From Fistularia commersonii (taxonomy: Eukaryota; Chordata; Actinopteri; Syngnathiformes; Fistulariidae): a stretch of 64,000 nucleotides of DNA. Position 1 is the first letter of the stretch; each line of letters begins with the position of its first letter. The stretch is taken from contig JBBMNZ010000015.1 in the NCBI GenBank assembly GCA_037954325.1, forward strand, positions 13,478,501 through 13,542,500, written 5' to 3'. Shown in pieces: positions 1 to 12,165 of this stretch. Position numbers and translations under genes: made by a program. The notes under the pieces are model-generated. The model ran no database searches and was not told the origin of the DNA. It saw nothing but the letters and a program-made list of their open reading frames with translations.

Positions 1-1310
1 ACCAGTTTGATCTGTGATCTGTTTGCAAAACTCCTCTTCTTAATAGATTTCTTCAGCGCACACATATCTTACCTATTGAGTCGGAATAAACTTTCAATAA
101 AACCAACTTTATAGATCTTGATTACGTTGTAATTGCATGCTATTTTGGGGAAAAAAATAAATAAATCAGCCTTTTGAGCTAATCAGCGCTGATTCATTTG
201 ACCTGTTGATGAACGGGGTTGTTACTAACTGAAGACAAGATTAGATTTAGGTCCAGTGGCAAGAGGTCAATGAGTTGTTTTGGCTGGAGAGATTCAAAAC
301 AGAAGCTGTACGGTGCACGGACAGACGGGCGAACAAGAACGCTGAAAAGGCAGCACCTCCTGAAAACAGTCTGGAATTTAACGGTGAAGAAAAAGTGCCC
401 CCGGCTTGAAATCGGTCCTCGGTCTCTACATCAGACGTGGCAGCTGCACTATTCAGCAGGTAGAGGCGGCGAAGCTGGATGGAAGCGCCCGGCCACGTGG
501 CAGCCACCCTTGTCTTTGTCAGAGAATCCAGCAGATGGTTGACCGGTAAAACGGAAAACAAAGACAAAAAAAAAAAAAAGGGCCGACTTCGCTGGGCTGG
601 CTGAGGCGTTCGTCCTTGGCTGAGCAGATTTGTCCCCTTCATTTTAGTTTTTCTCTCTTATAAGATATGACTTTAGACATACTGAGGTTTACTGTTTACT
701 GTCTGAGATGCCGCGGCTCTCAGACTCCCCGATATCACCCGAGTCTCCTTTCACATGTTTTCGATAAAAGCCTATTACAATATTATGACATGGCCTTGTT
801 GCCAGCACGACATATTTATGTTATGCAGTTTTTATCAGTTTTGTTAGGAGTTATATATTTTATTCATTTTTCTGTTTAATAGCCGTCGGTGGATTGCCGC
901 GCACTGACATGGCTGAACATCCAGGGGACGGACGTTGAGTCTCTATAGGTGTTGCTGCTGTAGGCAGTTGTTGTCCGCTGCTATTTTATTTCCATTTTAG
1001 CACAACAGTGTTTAGATCGCTTACATTTCTAAATTGCTTATATAGTTTATATCTTCATTTTGTGATATTATTGTAAAGCACTGTTTTTGACTTCTAATGT
1101 ATCTACCACCTCGACTGCACTGAAATTTCTCAACTGCAGGACCTCCTTAGGTTTGTGTTCTAAAATATATATGCCAATATCTTTGTCTGCCTGGTTAAAG
1201 ATTGAAACAGCAATGAAGTGAGTATTAAGAACCACAATGTGAATTTGTGTTTACAACCAAAAGTTATGTCATCAATTACCCTAACCTATATCCTATATGT
1301 AGGCCAAAGT
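1..1310. other. Gene-free unique DNA
   Basis: No gene seen. Opposed open frames of about 107 and 131 codons overlap at 219-642, but neither has a recognisable domain and mutual overlap of this kind is expected by chance. The 640-900 stretch is repeat-poor with mixed composition; nothing in it can be named. Confidence 0.5.
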
Positions 1311-2311
1311 GCCAGTGAGCAAAAAAAAAAAAAAAAAAGTTCCCATCACATTTCCTTCCGTTCTCTTGTCACAATCGAATGAAATGATAACTCGCGCCCA
1401 CCGCACCCTCCATCCATCCATCCATCCACTACCCTCAGTGCACGTGGGGTCAGAGCTGGACGCCACTGCCTGAAAATCTGTATTTGAAGAGCTGGAAGAG
1501 TGTGCGGGATTGATTCGAGGCTGGATCAGTGGCCTCAGGAGCTCCTGGGAGCTGAAGCACATAAGCCCCACCATCCGGCAAGAGGAGAAAAAAAAAAAAA
1601 AAAAGATCCTTTTTTTTCCCCCTGGAGTAAACGTACAATATAATCGTCCGAGTTTATTCAGTCATGAGTGAAAGTCCTGAATGGAAAATGACACCGAGGT
1701 AGGAGTGTGGAGCTATTCTACTAAAAAGCGAACTTTAAGAAAGATGAGTGAAAGCTTTTATTGTGCTCACGGTTTCAGTCTAAAGAGTAATTCTGAGAGC
1801 ATTTGAATGTTAATTAGTTCTGCATTATTTCACATTATATATATCATTAGTATGTTATTTCGCTCCATATACCCCCTTTAACAATGAAGTACATTCACAT
1901 GCTTTTTCTGACAGACAATGAAGTAGTGACATTTTACATGGTAAAAGAGTCAAGCGTATTGTTTCAATTACATGTGATTAGAGCGTGAACCATTTGTTTG
2001 AAATGAACCAACGTATAAAGTATAGTAAATGAAACTGGGGACTACAAAGGAATATCTCAAAATTGTGCGTTAAGTGCTCTCTTGAAAAGCATGTGCGAAA
2101 TGACTTTCTGCCACTGCGCACACACACACACACAGAAAAGACCCACCCACCTAATGCTACCCATGGTGACCTCCTGGCCAAATTGTCATGTCAAATCACA
2201 AACTTCATGGTCAGATGATGAACATCCCATCCAGTGGAGTGGGGAGCAGGTACGTCAGTCCCATACAATCAGCCCGGTGCCGCAGTTTCATTCAAAAATT
2301 TCCAGACAAGG
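1311..2311. other. Gene-free DNA with simple repeats
   Basis: Contains A-runs near 1321-1338 and 1587-1604, a short CCAT run near 1408-1428 and a CA run at 2119-2134. No coding homology seen on either strand. Confidence 0.5.
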
Positions 2312-2986
2312 GCTACAAAGGACCTGCTCATCGACGCAAGGAAGGAGAGCAGAGGGTTGGTTGATAACTGCGGTATATTAAATTTTCGCGGGTTTCGTCA
2401 GCTTGTGTTTGCACCATGGGACAGGATGCGCATTGCAAAATTATAGCACTTAAAATGACCTCTGTAAAGTCCTATTGCAAAGTGAAATAAAAGCATAATG
2501 GTGTGTGCGGTAAATTAAATGAACTCAAGAGGCGCTTCTTTGGGATAATCTTTTCAAGCCTTATTCTTATTGACTAGTCAGACAAGGTCAGATGGAGCTG
2601 TGTTGAACCTTAATAGACCAAGAAAAAGTTTACAACAGGGTGCTACGAGAGGAACTTTGGTACTGTATGAAGGAGTCTGTAGTGGCAGAGAAGTATGTTG
2701 GACAGGTGCAAGACATGTATGCATGTTATGAGTGAGTGGTGAGGTGTTTTACAGGTATGACAGAGGTTTGGGAATGTACGGAGGAGGGATAGCGAATCTA
2801 TTGGTAGAAGGATGCTGAGGTTGGAACTGTCAGGTGGGAGTATGAGAGGAAGCCGAAAGAGAAGATTTATGGATGGAGTGCAAGGGGATATGGAGTAAGT
2901 TGGTGTGAGAGACGACCATACAGAAAGTGGGGTTCGAGGGAGGAGGTTGATTTATTGTGGTGACCCCTGAAAGGAAAAGCCATAAA
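2312..2986 (+). mobile_element. Internally deleted RTE-type LINE derivative, copy 1
   Basis: Seen: from about 2580 the plus strand encodes, with frameshifts, a reverse-transcriptase segment of the type D-x-E-K-V/A-Y-N/D-R-V-x-R-E-E-L-W followed by V-Q-D-M-Y, then at about 2765 jumps directly to the C-terminal tail of the same kind of LINE (G-R-R-M-L-R-L-E-L, then R-R-F-M-D-G-V). It ends with the GGTGACCCCTGAA-type 3' tail near 2960. The catalytic Y/F-A-D-D block and everything between is missing. The first about 270 bp (2312-2580) are not recognisable LINE sequence but are shared with the inverted copy at 9722-10390, so they belong to the repeat. Known of the family: RTE-type elements carry an endonuclease and RT and are usually 5' truncated. 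Inferred: a non-autonomous deletion derivative. The exact family name is uncertain. Confidence 0.7.
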
Positions 2987-4964
2987 AAAAGGAGGCGACT
3001 CTTTTTGACCTTGATATTAACCCTTTCCTTCTTTGAATGTCAGTGGATAACCAATGATCAAACGCCTTCCCCTCAAATTGAAAAACAATAGTCCATCTGT
3101 ACACTTCACTGTCGAGGCCACAACTTAGGTTTTAGACATGGCAACTTCCCTGAATGGATGCAAACAGACCAACATCGTCACATCACGTCAGGACAGGTCC
3201 GCTCTGAATGTAGGCCTTCTGCCTTGACCGATCCGGGTGGAATGTGAGACAGATCGGAAGCAAGGGTGTGATAGTGGATCATACATTTTGCTATTGGCAT
3301 GAAGGCTTTTGACGACCTGTCACTGCATATTTCTTTTTTTTTTTTTTTAAACAAGAGGTATAAATTTGATTTTTAAGGAAATTAGCCTGTTTACAGGATT
3401 CAGATGACCCTTTGTAAAATACACCTCAGGTTTGCAGTGAACTAGATGCCAAAAATGTGCGCCAGGAGTTTTGACAAGACAAAATCGATTACAATCAATA
3501 CTCTTCGGCCACAATATGAACCAATTGCATCACAGCTATTAGCATTGTTGATTAACTACGGCGTTACAATGGAGTGTAAAAGTATATTTGGCAAGTTTGA
3601 GAAATGTCGCCAACTGAAACCTTCCCGTGTTCGTTTATTCCTTTTTAACTGAACGGTTGCTATCGTGAAAAAGAGAGTCTTGCAGTAGTTCATAATAATC
3701 CGCAAATGGTCTAATTCCATCTAGCTCTCCCTGACGTCACCAGCTGTGGGAAGTCTGCCTCGGCGGCGGCGGCGGCACAGTCCCCCCCCCCCCCATCAAG
3801 CCACCACGAAGCTTAAGCCTCTGAGCACACCTTGCGAGCGAGGCTCTCCCGATTACGCCACGGCTGGCAACTACAGACTTCTTCCAGTTCTGCCGGGGAG
3901 GGAGTCTGGAGGGGTTGCCCACCATGTGCTCTGCCGCGAGCTCCCACTCCACACATTTGCTAATAGGATTATGCACTTGCATTTTTCCCCCACTTAACAT
4001 TTTCATCTCACTCCAGCCTTGAAACATAAATCAAACCATAAATTATTCCACGGAAGACAGAGAATTTCATAAAACTAATCGGGAGACCATTCGTAATTAA
4101 CCTCTATGCATATATGCAGCGACACTGACCTCATCCTCCCCGACTCTGGGGCACGAGTTCATGTTGATATCTGATCTTTACATAAATGGAAAGCCACATT
4201 CCATTATGTTTTAATGTTGCCATGGTATTCAGGGTTTCTTTTTTTTTTTTTTTGACGTTTGAAAAATTGTGATAATTTCAACCATGCTGCTTTATCTCAT
4301 ATAATACACTTAAATAATCAGAGCGACTATTTCTATTCCGGCAGCAGCTTATCTTGTGTGAGGCAGAGAGGTAGCGAAAGATCAGCCGTTTGTTCGAAAC
4401 ATGCGTTGTCAATAGTTGGTACACAGATTTGGATTGTTTTTCCGTTGTGCGCTCGGGGAGATGAAGTTGCACGAGGCGCCGTGCGCCGACGCCACACAGG
4501 CATAAATCTAATTTACAGTGAAATAAATATCCAAAATATTTCCTTGTGCTAACAAACCCGCAGCGCCATAATCTTATTTTGCGGCTCACGTAAGAAAGCA
4601 GATTACGTGGCTCAGACGTGACGAGCAGAAAACGTTTTAAAAACCTGCTCATTATTCGTAAATAAGCAAGCGACGCTCCAATAACTTTATTTGTAGTGTG
4701 TATGAATAATTGGTATCTCATAAGTATGCATGACTCCACCAATGGGGACCGCTGAAATGAGTCAAAGGTTAAGAACATTGAAATTCAAATTGTAATTTTA
4801 TACATATATACACTGTGCATATCTTAACCATGCTATATGTGGCATGACACAATTACAGGTTTTGATTTTTTTGATTTAAAAAAAAAAAAGGTGTTTTTCT
4901 CTTGACATCTCTTGTTTTACAATCAGACATGAAAAAAATTGAAGTTAATTCAATATTTCTGACA
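2987..4964. other. Gene-free unique DNA
   Basis: T-runs at about 3334-3349 and 4239-4253, a CGG run near 3761-3777 and a C-run near 3781-3795. A 166-codon minus-strand frame at 4278-4778 has no recognisable domain. No gene seen. Confidence 0.5.
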
Positions 4965-4972
4965 ATCTAGAC

Positions 4973-5175
4973 CAGGCCTGGCCAACCTGTGGCTTCCTAG
5001 CCACATGCAGCTGTTACATTCATGTCTATTTTTGTGTTTGTGTGCTTTTTTTTTTTTTGCTGTGCGCAGAGAAAGCTGGAGTGGCACGCGATTGCACAAG
5101 TTAAAAACACACACAAAATTCAACATGAACTGAAGGGCCGCATGTGGCTCGGGAGCCACAGGTTGGCCAGGCCGG
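4973..5175. mobile_element. hAT-type miniature inverted-repeat element
   Basis: A 203-bp element with terminal inverted repeats of about 20 bp: left end CAGGCCTGGCCAACCTGTGG, right end its reverse complement with one mismatch at the second base. It is flanked by a perfect 8-bp direct repeat ATCTAGAC (4965-4972 and 5176-5183). An 8-bp target duplication with CAG-like ends is the hallmark of hAT transposons. There is no transposase, so it would have depended on an autonomous relative. The interior holds a T-run and an ACACAC tract and a second GGCTCGGGAGCC-like short palindrome near the right end. Confidence 0.85.
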
Positions 5176-5183
5176 ATCTAGAC

Positions 5184-5894
5184 GGTCACATTTAAAGTTA
5201 TGGAAATCGACTTTGTATTAATTTGTGTGACCGAAATCCGAGTTTGGATTTTGCGTGGGTACTGAATATTTAAAGAACTTCTAGATACTTTTCTGATCAT
5301 AAAGGTAAATATCATCTGCTTTTTTTCACGTCTGGGAGTCTTTACTTTCACTATGAAATTCTCTTAAAGTTTGAATGATGCACTTGATGACATCATTACT
5401 TGTGTGCAAGACAAGAAAATACAAATTCTTTATTATTTTTGCATCCCCCCCCCCCAGCACATTTCAACAAATCTACGATGCCGAGGATCTGTGCAACGGG
5501 CCCCTGATAAGTGTAATGACCCATTAGAGACCACAGACAACGCGGTCTTGTACCACTTAACTCGGCCGCTCTGCCGGCCGGGAAATGGAGTGTAAACAAT
5601 CTTTCAACCTGTCAGAGATGCGGCACGTCTGGAGAGCCCGGCCTGTTGGTAAGAAGCGCCATTGCTCTGCTTGTCAAATTGGATACAAAAGGTCGGTGAT
5701 TTAATGGCCAGTGAGCATTCAGTAATATCTGATGAGACGGGTGGATGTGCATGACACGGCATGGTCGTGCGTGTGACCGCTTCTGCCCATGTCATGATGG
5801 ATAGCGCCGCCTCCTTGCAAAAAAAAAAAACGACCGCCGCACCCTTGGTCGAGAGCGGTCCCCGATCTAGACTTTTGTCTCGTACCCGGCTTCC
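5184..5894. other. Gene-free unique DNA
   Basis: C-run near 5446-5456 and A-run near 5819-5830. The 5460-5760 stretch is repeat-poor and of balanced composition; no coding homology. Confidence 0.5.
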
Positions 5895-5972
5895 CACTTA
5901 CTATTTCAAGCTATGTAAAGCACTTTGAATTACCATTGTGTGCTGTATAATTTTAATAACCTTGCCTTTAGC
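5895..5972 (+). repeat. 3' tail of a fish SINE/LINE-type retroposon
   Basis: The sequence around TGTAAAGCACTTTGAATTACC followed by a CTGTATAAT and CTTGCCTT stretch matches the widespread fish retroposon tail that reads (from memory) TAAAGCACTTTGAATT...GCTATATAAA...CTTGCCTT. Only the tail is recognisable. The family name is not certain. Confidence 0.5.
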
Positions 5973-7461
5973 GGAAGCCAAAGACAGTCAAGGAATATCC
6001 AACGAAGAGACAGAAGGCTGTTGGAATAATTAAGGCTACTACTGTCTTCTTAAGCAATTAATATTTAATCTGCTGCATTTCCAATTTTTAAAAGAACGGG
6101 ATTATGCACCTAATCACCGGCGCTCAGATGTTGAATTATAGCCATTTTTATCTGGAAAATGATTTTTGGGGGGGAGGGGGGAGTACATCTTTGTTAAGGA
6201 ACCTCACAAAAAGGATTTTTTTTTCTCCTCCTGGAGAGAAAAATAAATGACTTTACAATTAATGTTTCTTTTTAATAGATGTGTAAAAAGGAAATCTGTG
6301 AAAATATGAAGTTACTTGCATACTTGCCAACAACGTTGTGCACCCACAGCTTTATTTTTTAGAGAAATGAATCACTTTTTTTTTTCCATCATAAAGGGAA
6401 TATCTCACGGGACCGTACCCGACCCCTTTAGTTGAATCGTTAAATACACATTTCTCTTTAATACCAGAATAAATCTTTTACAAATATTGTTCTTATGTGA
6501 CAAAAAATCCGACAAAACAAGCTGACGTTTGGGGACTAGGAACAAACAAAACTAACGGTATCTTGTCTCCTTAGACTCACCTTGGATCCAGTGAGGGGAA
6601 AATGCAATCATGAAAAATGGAGGAGCTACCAAAAAAAATTCATGCTTTCATGAAAAGAAAAAAAACAAAAGAACGTATCACATCTTAAACTTCTCGGAAA
6701 TCATGTTTCAAAATATGCTTTACTACCAGGTTTTCATTGAGGATGGTTTGGAATGTCACATAACGGAGGAGTTAGCCGCACCAGGTTACGAATCAGACAT
6801 GCAAAGTCTCCGCACAATAATTACAAATCGAAAAGGACAATGGCGAGGTGACTCTCTGCATCTCTTTGCATGGGTTGCGGCCTTAGAATGAGGGATGTGT
6901 ACTAGAAATACAGGACTCTTTAATGGGTTAGCACGAGTATCCGCCTGCAAACAAGGGCCCGAAGTGAATAACGGGTCTCGTGCCGACATTTTCACGCCAT
7001 GACCATCAGTCCCAGGATACAAAAGAACCGGTCCTCGTGGACGGGGAAGAGCGTGGTGAAGAAGCCGCTATCCCCACGTGGACTAATTAACTACCTCGGT
7101 CTAGGTTTGGTCTTTACAATGAATTAATTATCAGGAACAAAATACTTTTCAATTCACCGGACAATTCATCAGATGACGAGACAACCGAGGTTGTTTATGT
7201 GGAGGTAAACGTTATTTATTCATTGGACATTCAGTAGATGGGCGAAAATGGTGGCGGGTTGGGGTTCAAAAGAGATGTGGTTCCATCCATCAATAATCTT
7301 TTATTAACGACAGCAATGTTAGCGAAGCCATTAATTACACCACCCAGACATACATCAGGGAGGAGCAGGGGTGTTAGTCAGCACTGAGGCTCAACGCAAG
7401 GGAGGGAGAGCTTTGCCCAAGAAAGACACACCCCAAATCACTCACGCTCATGCACGCGCAA
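5973..7461. other. Gene-free unique DNA
   Basis: Repeat-poor AT-leaning DNA with a G-run near 6166-6181. The 6030-6140 and 7080-7180 stretches are rich in TAATTA-type homeodomain-like cores. No gene seen. Confidence 0.45.
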
Positions 7462-7490
7462 ACACACACACACACACACACACTCTCTCT
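7462..7490. repeat. CA/CT microsatellite
   Basis: About eleven CA units followed by four CT units. Confidence 0.95.
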
Positions 7491-8715
7491 GCGTTCCATA
7501 AAGTCAGGGAGGGAATAATATACCTCATCCAGGCAATAAAACACCTTAGCTGATGTTGCTGAAATGCTGAAACGCTAAACACTGAATCAGCAGCCACAGC
7601 GCGAGAGAGAGGAGTCTGACGCCGGTGGTCGAAGTAATGAGCACGAGAAAATGACAAAAACGAAAGCAACATTTCCCAGAAGAAACTCTAATTGTGTTCC
7701 TTTCATAGTCGAAATCAATGATGATTAGCTCATGATTAATACGGCAAAGGAATCAGAGCGGTAAAAGGTCAGCCGCCCCCATAGGTGGGGAGCAAATTTC
7801 ATATTCTTTGGATACGCGAGTTGTCGTGGCAACGTTTGGATTGTTTATTTTTTAATTGCTTTAATTTTAAAGAAAAAAAAGTCCTAAAATTGTTTAAAAG
7901 GAACATGGATTTTTGTACGGAGTACCCATTTCCCAAATCAATGTGATCAGCTGGTTCGGAGAGTATTCTTTCAGATTAATATGAACGCCACAAACAAAAC
8001 ATCCAAACAATATAAAACATCTTTTTTGCTCATTGATTTCACTCACCGGCGCATGATGATCACCCAGCAGCAGCTGAAGATTTCTCATCACCGCAGGACT
8101 TTTTGTCTTTTGAAAGTTGTCTCCGGAATTGACTGCAACACATTGGAAAAAGAAAAAAAAATTAGATGCATTCCAGGAAAAATCTCAGCTTTTCAGTGAT
8201 GAACTCTTTTTGCAAATGCAAATCCAGGGGCAAAAAACGCTTTCCCAAAAGTAAGACAATTAAAAGATTTACCGAAAGGAGGCGGTTCATGCGTGCATAC
8301 GGCTCACACGTGAGGAACTCCTATTTGTCTGTGAGATACCATTGGCAGGCAGTGTCGGGGAAAGCGGAAGCTCTGAGGAAAAGCCAGAGATTCGCGCTTT
8401 CCTGAGAGGAGAGGATTTTGGATACTTAACATTGGACAGCGGGAGCCATTTGTAGGAAGATCATAACTAAAATAGCTGCTTGAAGTTTTAACGCCTGCTC
8501 CGCCATGACACACTTAAAAAAAAAAAACCCACGCGTAGGTTTGGTTAAACTAAAAGAGGCAGGAAGGTGGTGATGGCGGTACCCCTCTACTCCTGGGACA
8601 AAGACAGCATTGGTTTTCAGAGGCTTCCTAATGCACTCTCATCGTCGACTGGTGCTCGAGTCAAACCGGAACCCGCATGGGTTGACGTCCACAAATTCAT
8701 TTGAGGTTTGTTGCA
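7491..8715. other. Gene-free unique DNA
   Basis: No coding homology and no recognisable transposon; an A-run lies at about 8515-8527. Confidence 0.5.
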
Positions 8716-9015
8716 GCTGTGGCTCAGCTGGAAGAGCAGGATTTCAGTTGGAAGGTTAGCGGTTTGATGCTTGGCCCTTCCAGTCTGCAAGTCAGTGTCC
8801 ATCAAGAGGCTAACCCCAAATTGCATTTCGTCAAGCACTTAAAATAATCGCCTAAGTCATTTTTTCAGAAATCACAAAAAACTGAACCATTTGACACATT
8901 CTGTACATAGGTGATTATTTTAAGTGAGTGACAATTTGATGGCTTCATTATTGCCTTCTGTGCTTTGGTCTGTGAATGGGTGAATACACACCACTGTCAA
9001 GCACTATATTTACCA
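8716..9015 (+). mobile_element. tRNA-derived SINE
   Basis: Pol III-type internal promoter is visible: A-box-like TGGCTCAGCTGG at 8720-8731 and B-box-like GGTTTGATGC at 8761-8770 (consensus GGTTCRANNCC), at tRNA spacing. Downstream the body keeps GTGAATGGGTGAA and CAAGCACTAT near 8975-9010, which matches the tail of a common fish SINE that reads (from memory) GTGAATGGGTGAA...GTAAAGCGCTTT...GCGCTATA. Diverged, inactive copy; the middle (8825-8960) matches less well. Confidence 0.6.
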
Positions 9016-9721
9016 ACTAACGTTTGCACTTCGAACAGTAGTTGTACAGTTGAGGGCATCCTCACATGACGGAACCAGACTGCAAAGTAGATTCTACACA
9101 AACTTTTATTATGTGGGAAGGACTAGCCAGTCAGCAAATTAGCAACAGAACAGTAGGTGACTTGCTCTGTTACTCACAAAGTTTGGTTTTAGCAACTTGT
9201 ATGTTGAGATTTATCAGTTCAGAGGATACTTGTTCACAAGAATGGGCGGAAATAAACTATCATCCAAGTTGCAGGTCAGTGGTTCAGTCAAATATAAACC
9301 CAATGGCAAGATTTTAAAGGGTCAGAAATTGGTCAAGGAGGAAAAAAAAAAGACAAAACACTCACAGGCACTTCAGTCAAGCTTCCAAAAATCTTCATTG
9401 GCAGCATCACGCAAGTGCAGGTAATCCAACATGTGATGCCCAAAAGAAGAGGCAAAACAAAAGCACGGTTGATTGCAAGTCAAAAAAAGGCTGTCCGCGG
9501 ATACTGCTAACTACAACAATCTGGGAATGAATGACTGTTAAACAGAGTTGAGTCGAAGTGGATACAGGTGTGGTGATTGTTGGTGGGAGACCTGCCAATG
9601 GGTAAGAGGTATGGCGACCCTCACAGGTGTGAGGAGCACACTGATTTCAAAACAAATCCTAAGATGGAGTCCTGACGGGGAATATCAATGGAGGGATTTT
9701 ACAAGCCCCGCTAGTATCTCT
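9016..9721. other. Gene-free unique DNA
   Basis: No gene or named repeat recognised; short open frames on both strands lack domains. Confidence 0.45.
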
Positions 9722-10390
9722 TCCTTCTTCTACTTTCTCTTCTGGCTGCTCCCTTCAGGAGTTGCCGAAGCAAATCAACCTCCTCCATCTAACCCAATTC
9801 TCTGTATCCTCTTCTCTTACCACAAATAACACTTCTGTCAATCAATCTTCTCTTTAGTTTTCCTACCTGACATCTCTAACCTCAGCATCCTTCTACCAAT
9901 ATATTCATTATCCCTCCTCTGCACATGGCCATACCTCTGTCACACCTATAAAACACCTCACCACTGCCTCACAGCTTGCATACATGTCTTGCACCAGTCT
10001 AATATCCGCCACTCCAGACTTCCTCATACAGCACCACAGTTCCTCTCTTGGCACCCTGTTGTATGCTTTTTCTGGATCTACAAAGGCCCGATGCAGCTCC
10101 GTCTGACCTTGTCTGTCAAGTCGATAAGAATAAGATTTGATAGGAGTATCCTAATGAAGAGCCTCTTGAGTTCATTTAATTTACCGCACACACAATTATG
10201 GTCTTATTTTAGTTTGCGATGGGACTCTGCAGAGGTCATTTTAAGTGCTTTTATTTTGCAACGCGCATACCGACCTTTGGTGCGAATACAAGCTGACGAT
10301 ATCGTGAAACAAATATTCTGCAGTTGTCAACCCCCTCCCTCCCCCATCCCACTCTGCTCTGCAGATGAGCGGGTCACTTGTAGCAGCTCC
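9722..10390 (-). mobile_element. Internally deleted RTE-type LINE derivative, copy 2
   Basis: Read on the minus strand, this starts near 10384 with the same about 270-bp non-LINE segment found at 2312-2580, passes into an RT segment (E-K-A-Y-N-R-V-P-R-E-E-L-W, then V-Q-D-M-Y), and after V-V-R-C-F-I-G-V-T-E jumps to the C-terminal G-R-R-M-L-R-like tail, ending with GGCAACTCCTGAAGGGAGC near 9750. The jump is at the same place as in the copy at 2312-2986, so the deletion predates both insertions or the two loci are duplicates of each other. The two copies are inverted and about 6.7 kb apart. Stops and frameshifts make it non-coding. Confidence 0.7.
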
Positions 10391-11704
10391 GCTGTGCATG
10401 ACCAAACCATCTCAGACTGGCTTCTCTGGTTTTATCTCCAATCCACTTAACATGTGCTCCCCCCCCGAACAACTAATTCCTGAACCGTGACATTTTCATC
10501 TCTTACCTTCTGCTCTGATGGTGCAAAAGTCACATTAGTAGCAACCAAACATCTGAGGTAGAGGCAGATCAGACCACCTCCAGGTCTGAGTCCCGTCTTT
10601 GACCTAAACCTTAAATATGTTCAATTAACTTGCCTCTTTACTTATTAACACAAACTGTAAACACAGGCTGGAGAAGTTTTATGTTTGTGATGCTACCAGG
10701 GTTGAGAACAATCAGTAAACGATTATAAGATTTCGAGTTCAAACCGGATAGTGTGATTGGTTGTTTGCACATGTTTAGAAATGAATCACTGAAGAGAATA
10801 TGAACCATCGGATCTTGCTATAGGAACAACAACAATACAAACAACCAATAAAGTAAGATGCTCAATCCAGGGCCGGGCGATATGCGACAGCGTTTAGGTC
10901 GCATTGAGCAGCAGCGTGAATGTATCATAAAAGACCATGAGCTGTGTGTGCCAAGTCTCTGCCAGGCTGCACAAACAGCTTGCTGTTTCGTGAAGAGGTG
11001 GGAGTCACACAGTTGCAAAGAAACGCACATCCTCCGGTTCACTCCGGCAGCATAAGTGATGCACTTCACAGCCGGCACAGGTGAAGAATTTCAGCTGAAG
11101 AAACAAAAGTGGCGGTTTCTGCATTCAGTCTCACTGACAGTCACCATTACTCTCTAGGAGTGAGGGGGAAGCAAAGCCAAGTCCACTTGGATTGAATATA
11201 CGATTTCAGGAATGTCAAATTAAACAGGCTTAATGAGAATCTGTTGAGTCGGGTACATTGACGTGTGCTTGTGTCTGATAGTTTTTTCAATAAGTGCATT
11301 ACCAGGACCCCAAGGACGTTATTCTGTTGTATAGTCCACATTTTGAATCAAGGTTATCTCTGTAATGTTGTATAAGGCCACTAAAGCATGTCCACTGGCG
11401 GCAACACCAAAGAACCAGACCGACTGCTAATGCAGTCAAAGGGTCTTCTCAGAGAAACTATTTCCTATTTTTCAGATACTCTTCAAAAATTCAGATGGCG
11501 ATGTATCACTGAATCTGACTGTTACCGACCCTCTTCAGAGAGCACCGGTGTTGCATTGGGAAGATCCATTCACTGCAGTCCTTCCGGAATGAAGTGACAG
11601 ACCTTTCGAATACTTTGTTCATGACTCTAATATCGCTGCAATTTTTTTACTTCTTTTTAATCTCACAAAAATCCTTGTCAGTGTGGTTCCCTAAGAAAAT
11701 CACA
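10391..11704. other. Gene-free unique DNA
   Basis: Repeat-poor. 10480-10620 has balanced composition and could be conserved non-coding DNA; no coding homology. Near 10865 the phrase GGGCCGGGCGATATG resembles the start of a common fish interspersed repeat, but nothing downstream confirms it. Confidence 0.45.
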
Positions 11705-12165
11705 ATGTTGGACCCGGGTATGACCTTTTTTAGATGTGAGCATGACCCAGATAAGACATTGTTTAGTTGTCAGTTCAGACACTCCGTTGGTGCCCATAGG
11801 GGGGTAATCCTCTTCTTTTCCTGCCTTGTTCCTGGAAGGGAAGAAAATATATCACACAAGAAGTTTCTAGAGGCGGCTTCTGCGGCGGATGATCGGATGC
11901 GCCAAAGTCTCCAATTTGGACTGTTCTTTCAGGCGGCCCTTATTGAACCCCAACCGTGGGCCTGGTCTTGGAGGGGGCCCCTGGTGACCCTCATCCATTG
12001 CTCTTTTCAATCATTAGGGATATTCTGAACTTCAGTGTGTCTGGATTCTCACCTAGGAACCGTTTGCCTAAAACCACCCAACAACAGAGCTTCTAGAATC
12101 GTTGGAACTCGCAAACCGCACACAAGAAGTACAAGGGAACTTTGTCCAAAACCCAATCACAATGT
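11705..12165 (-). mobile_element. Probable 5' region of a non-LTR retrotransposon (antisense)
   Basis: Read on the minus strand the order GGCAAACGGTTCCTAGGTGAG, then GGGTCACCAGGGGCCCC, then CCAAGACCAGGCCCACGG matches, in my recollection, the untranslated or early region of an abundant fish LINE. No RT motif lies here, so this rests on nucleotide resemblance only. An alternative is another retroposon sharing that leader. No open frame of note. Confidence 0.4.

Noticed and set aside
4278..4778. 166-codon minus-strand frame
   Set aside because: No recognisable domain and no splice or promoter support.
10865..11055. 65-codon frame beginning after GGGCCGGGCGATATG
   Set aside because: The start resembles a repeat phrase, the frame has no domain, and an opposite-strand frame of similar length overlaps it.
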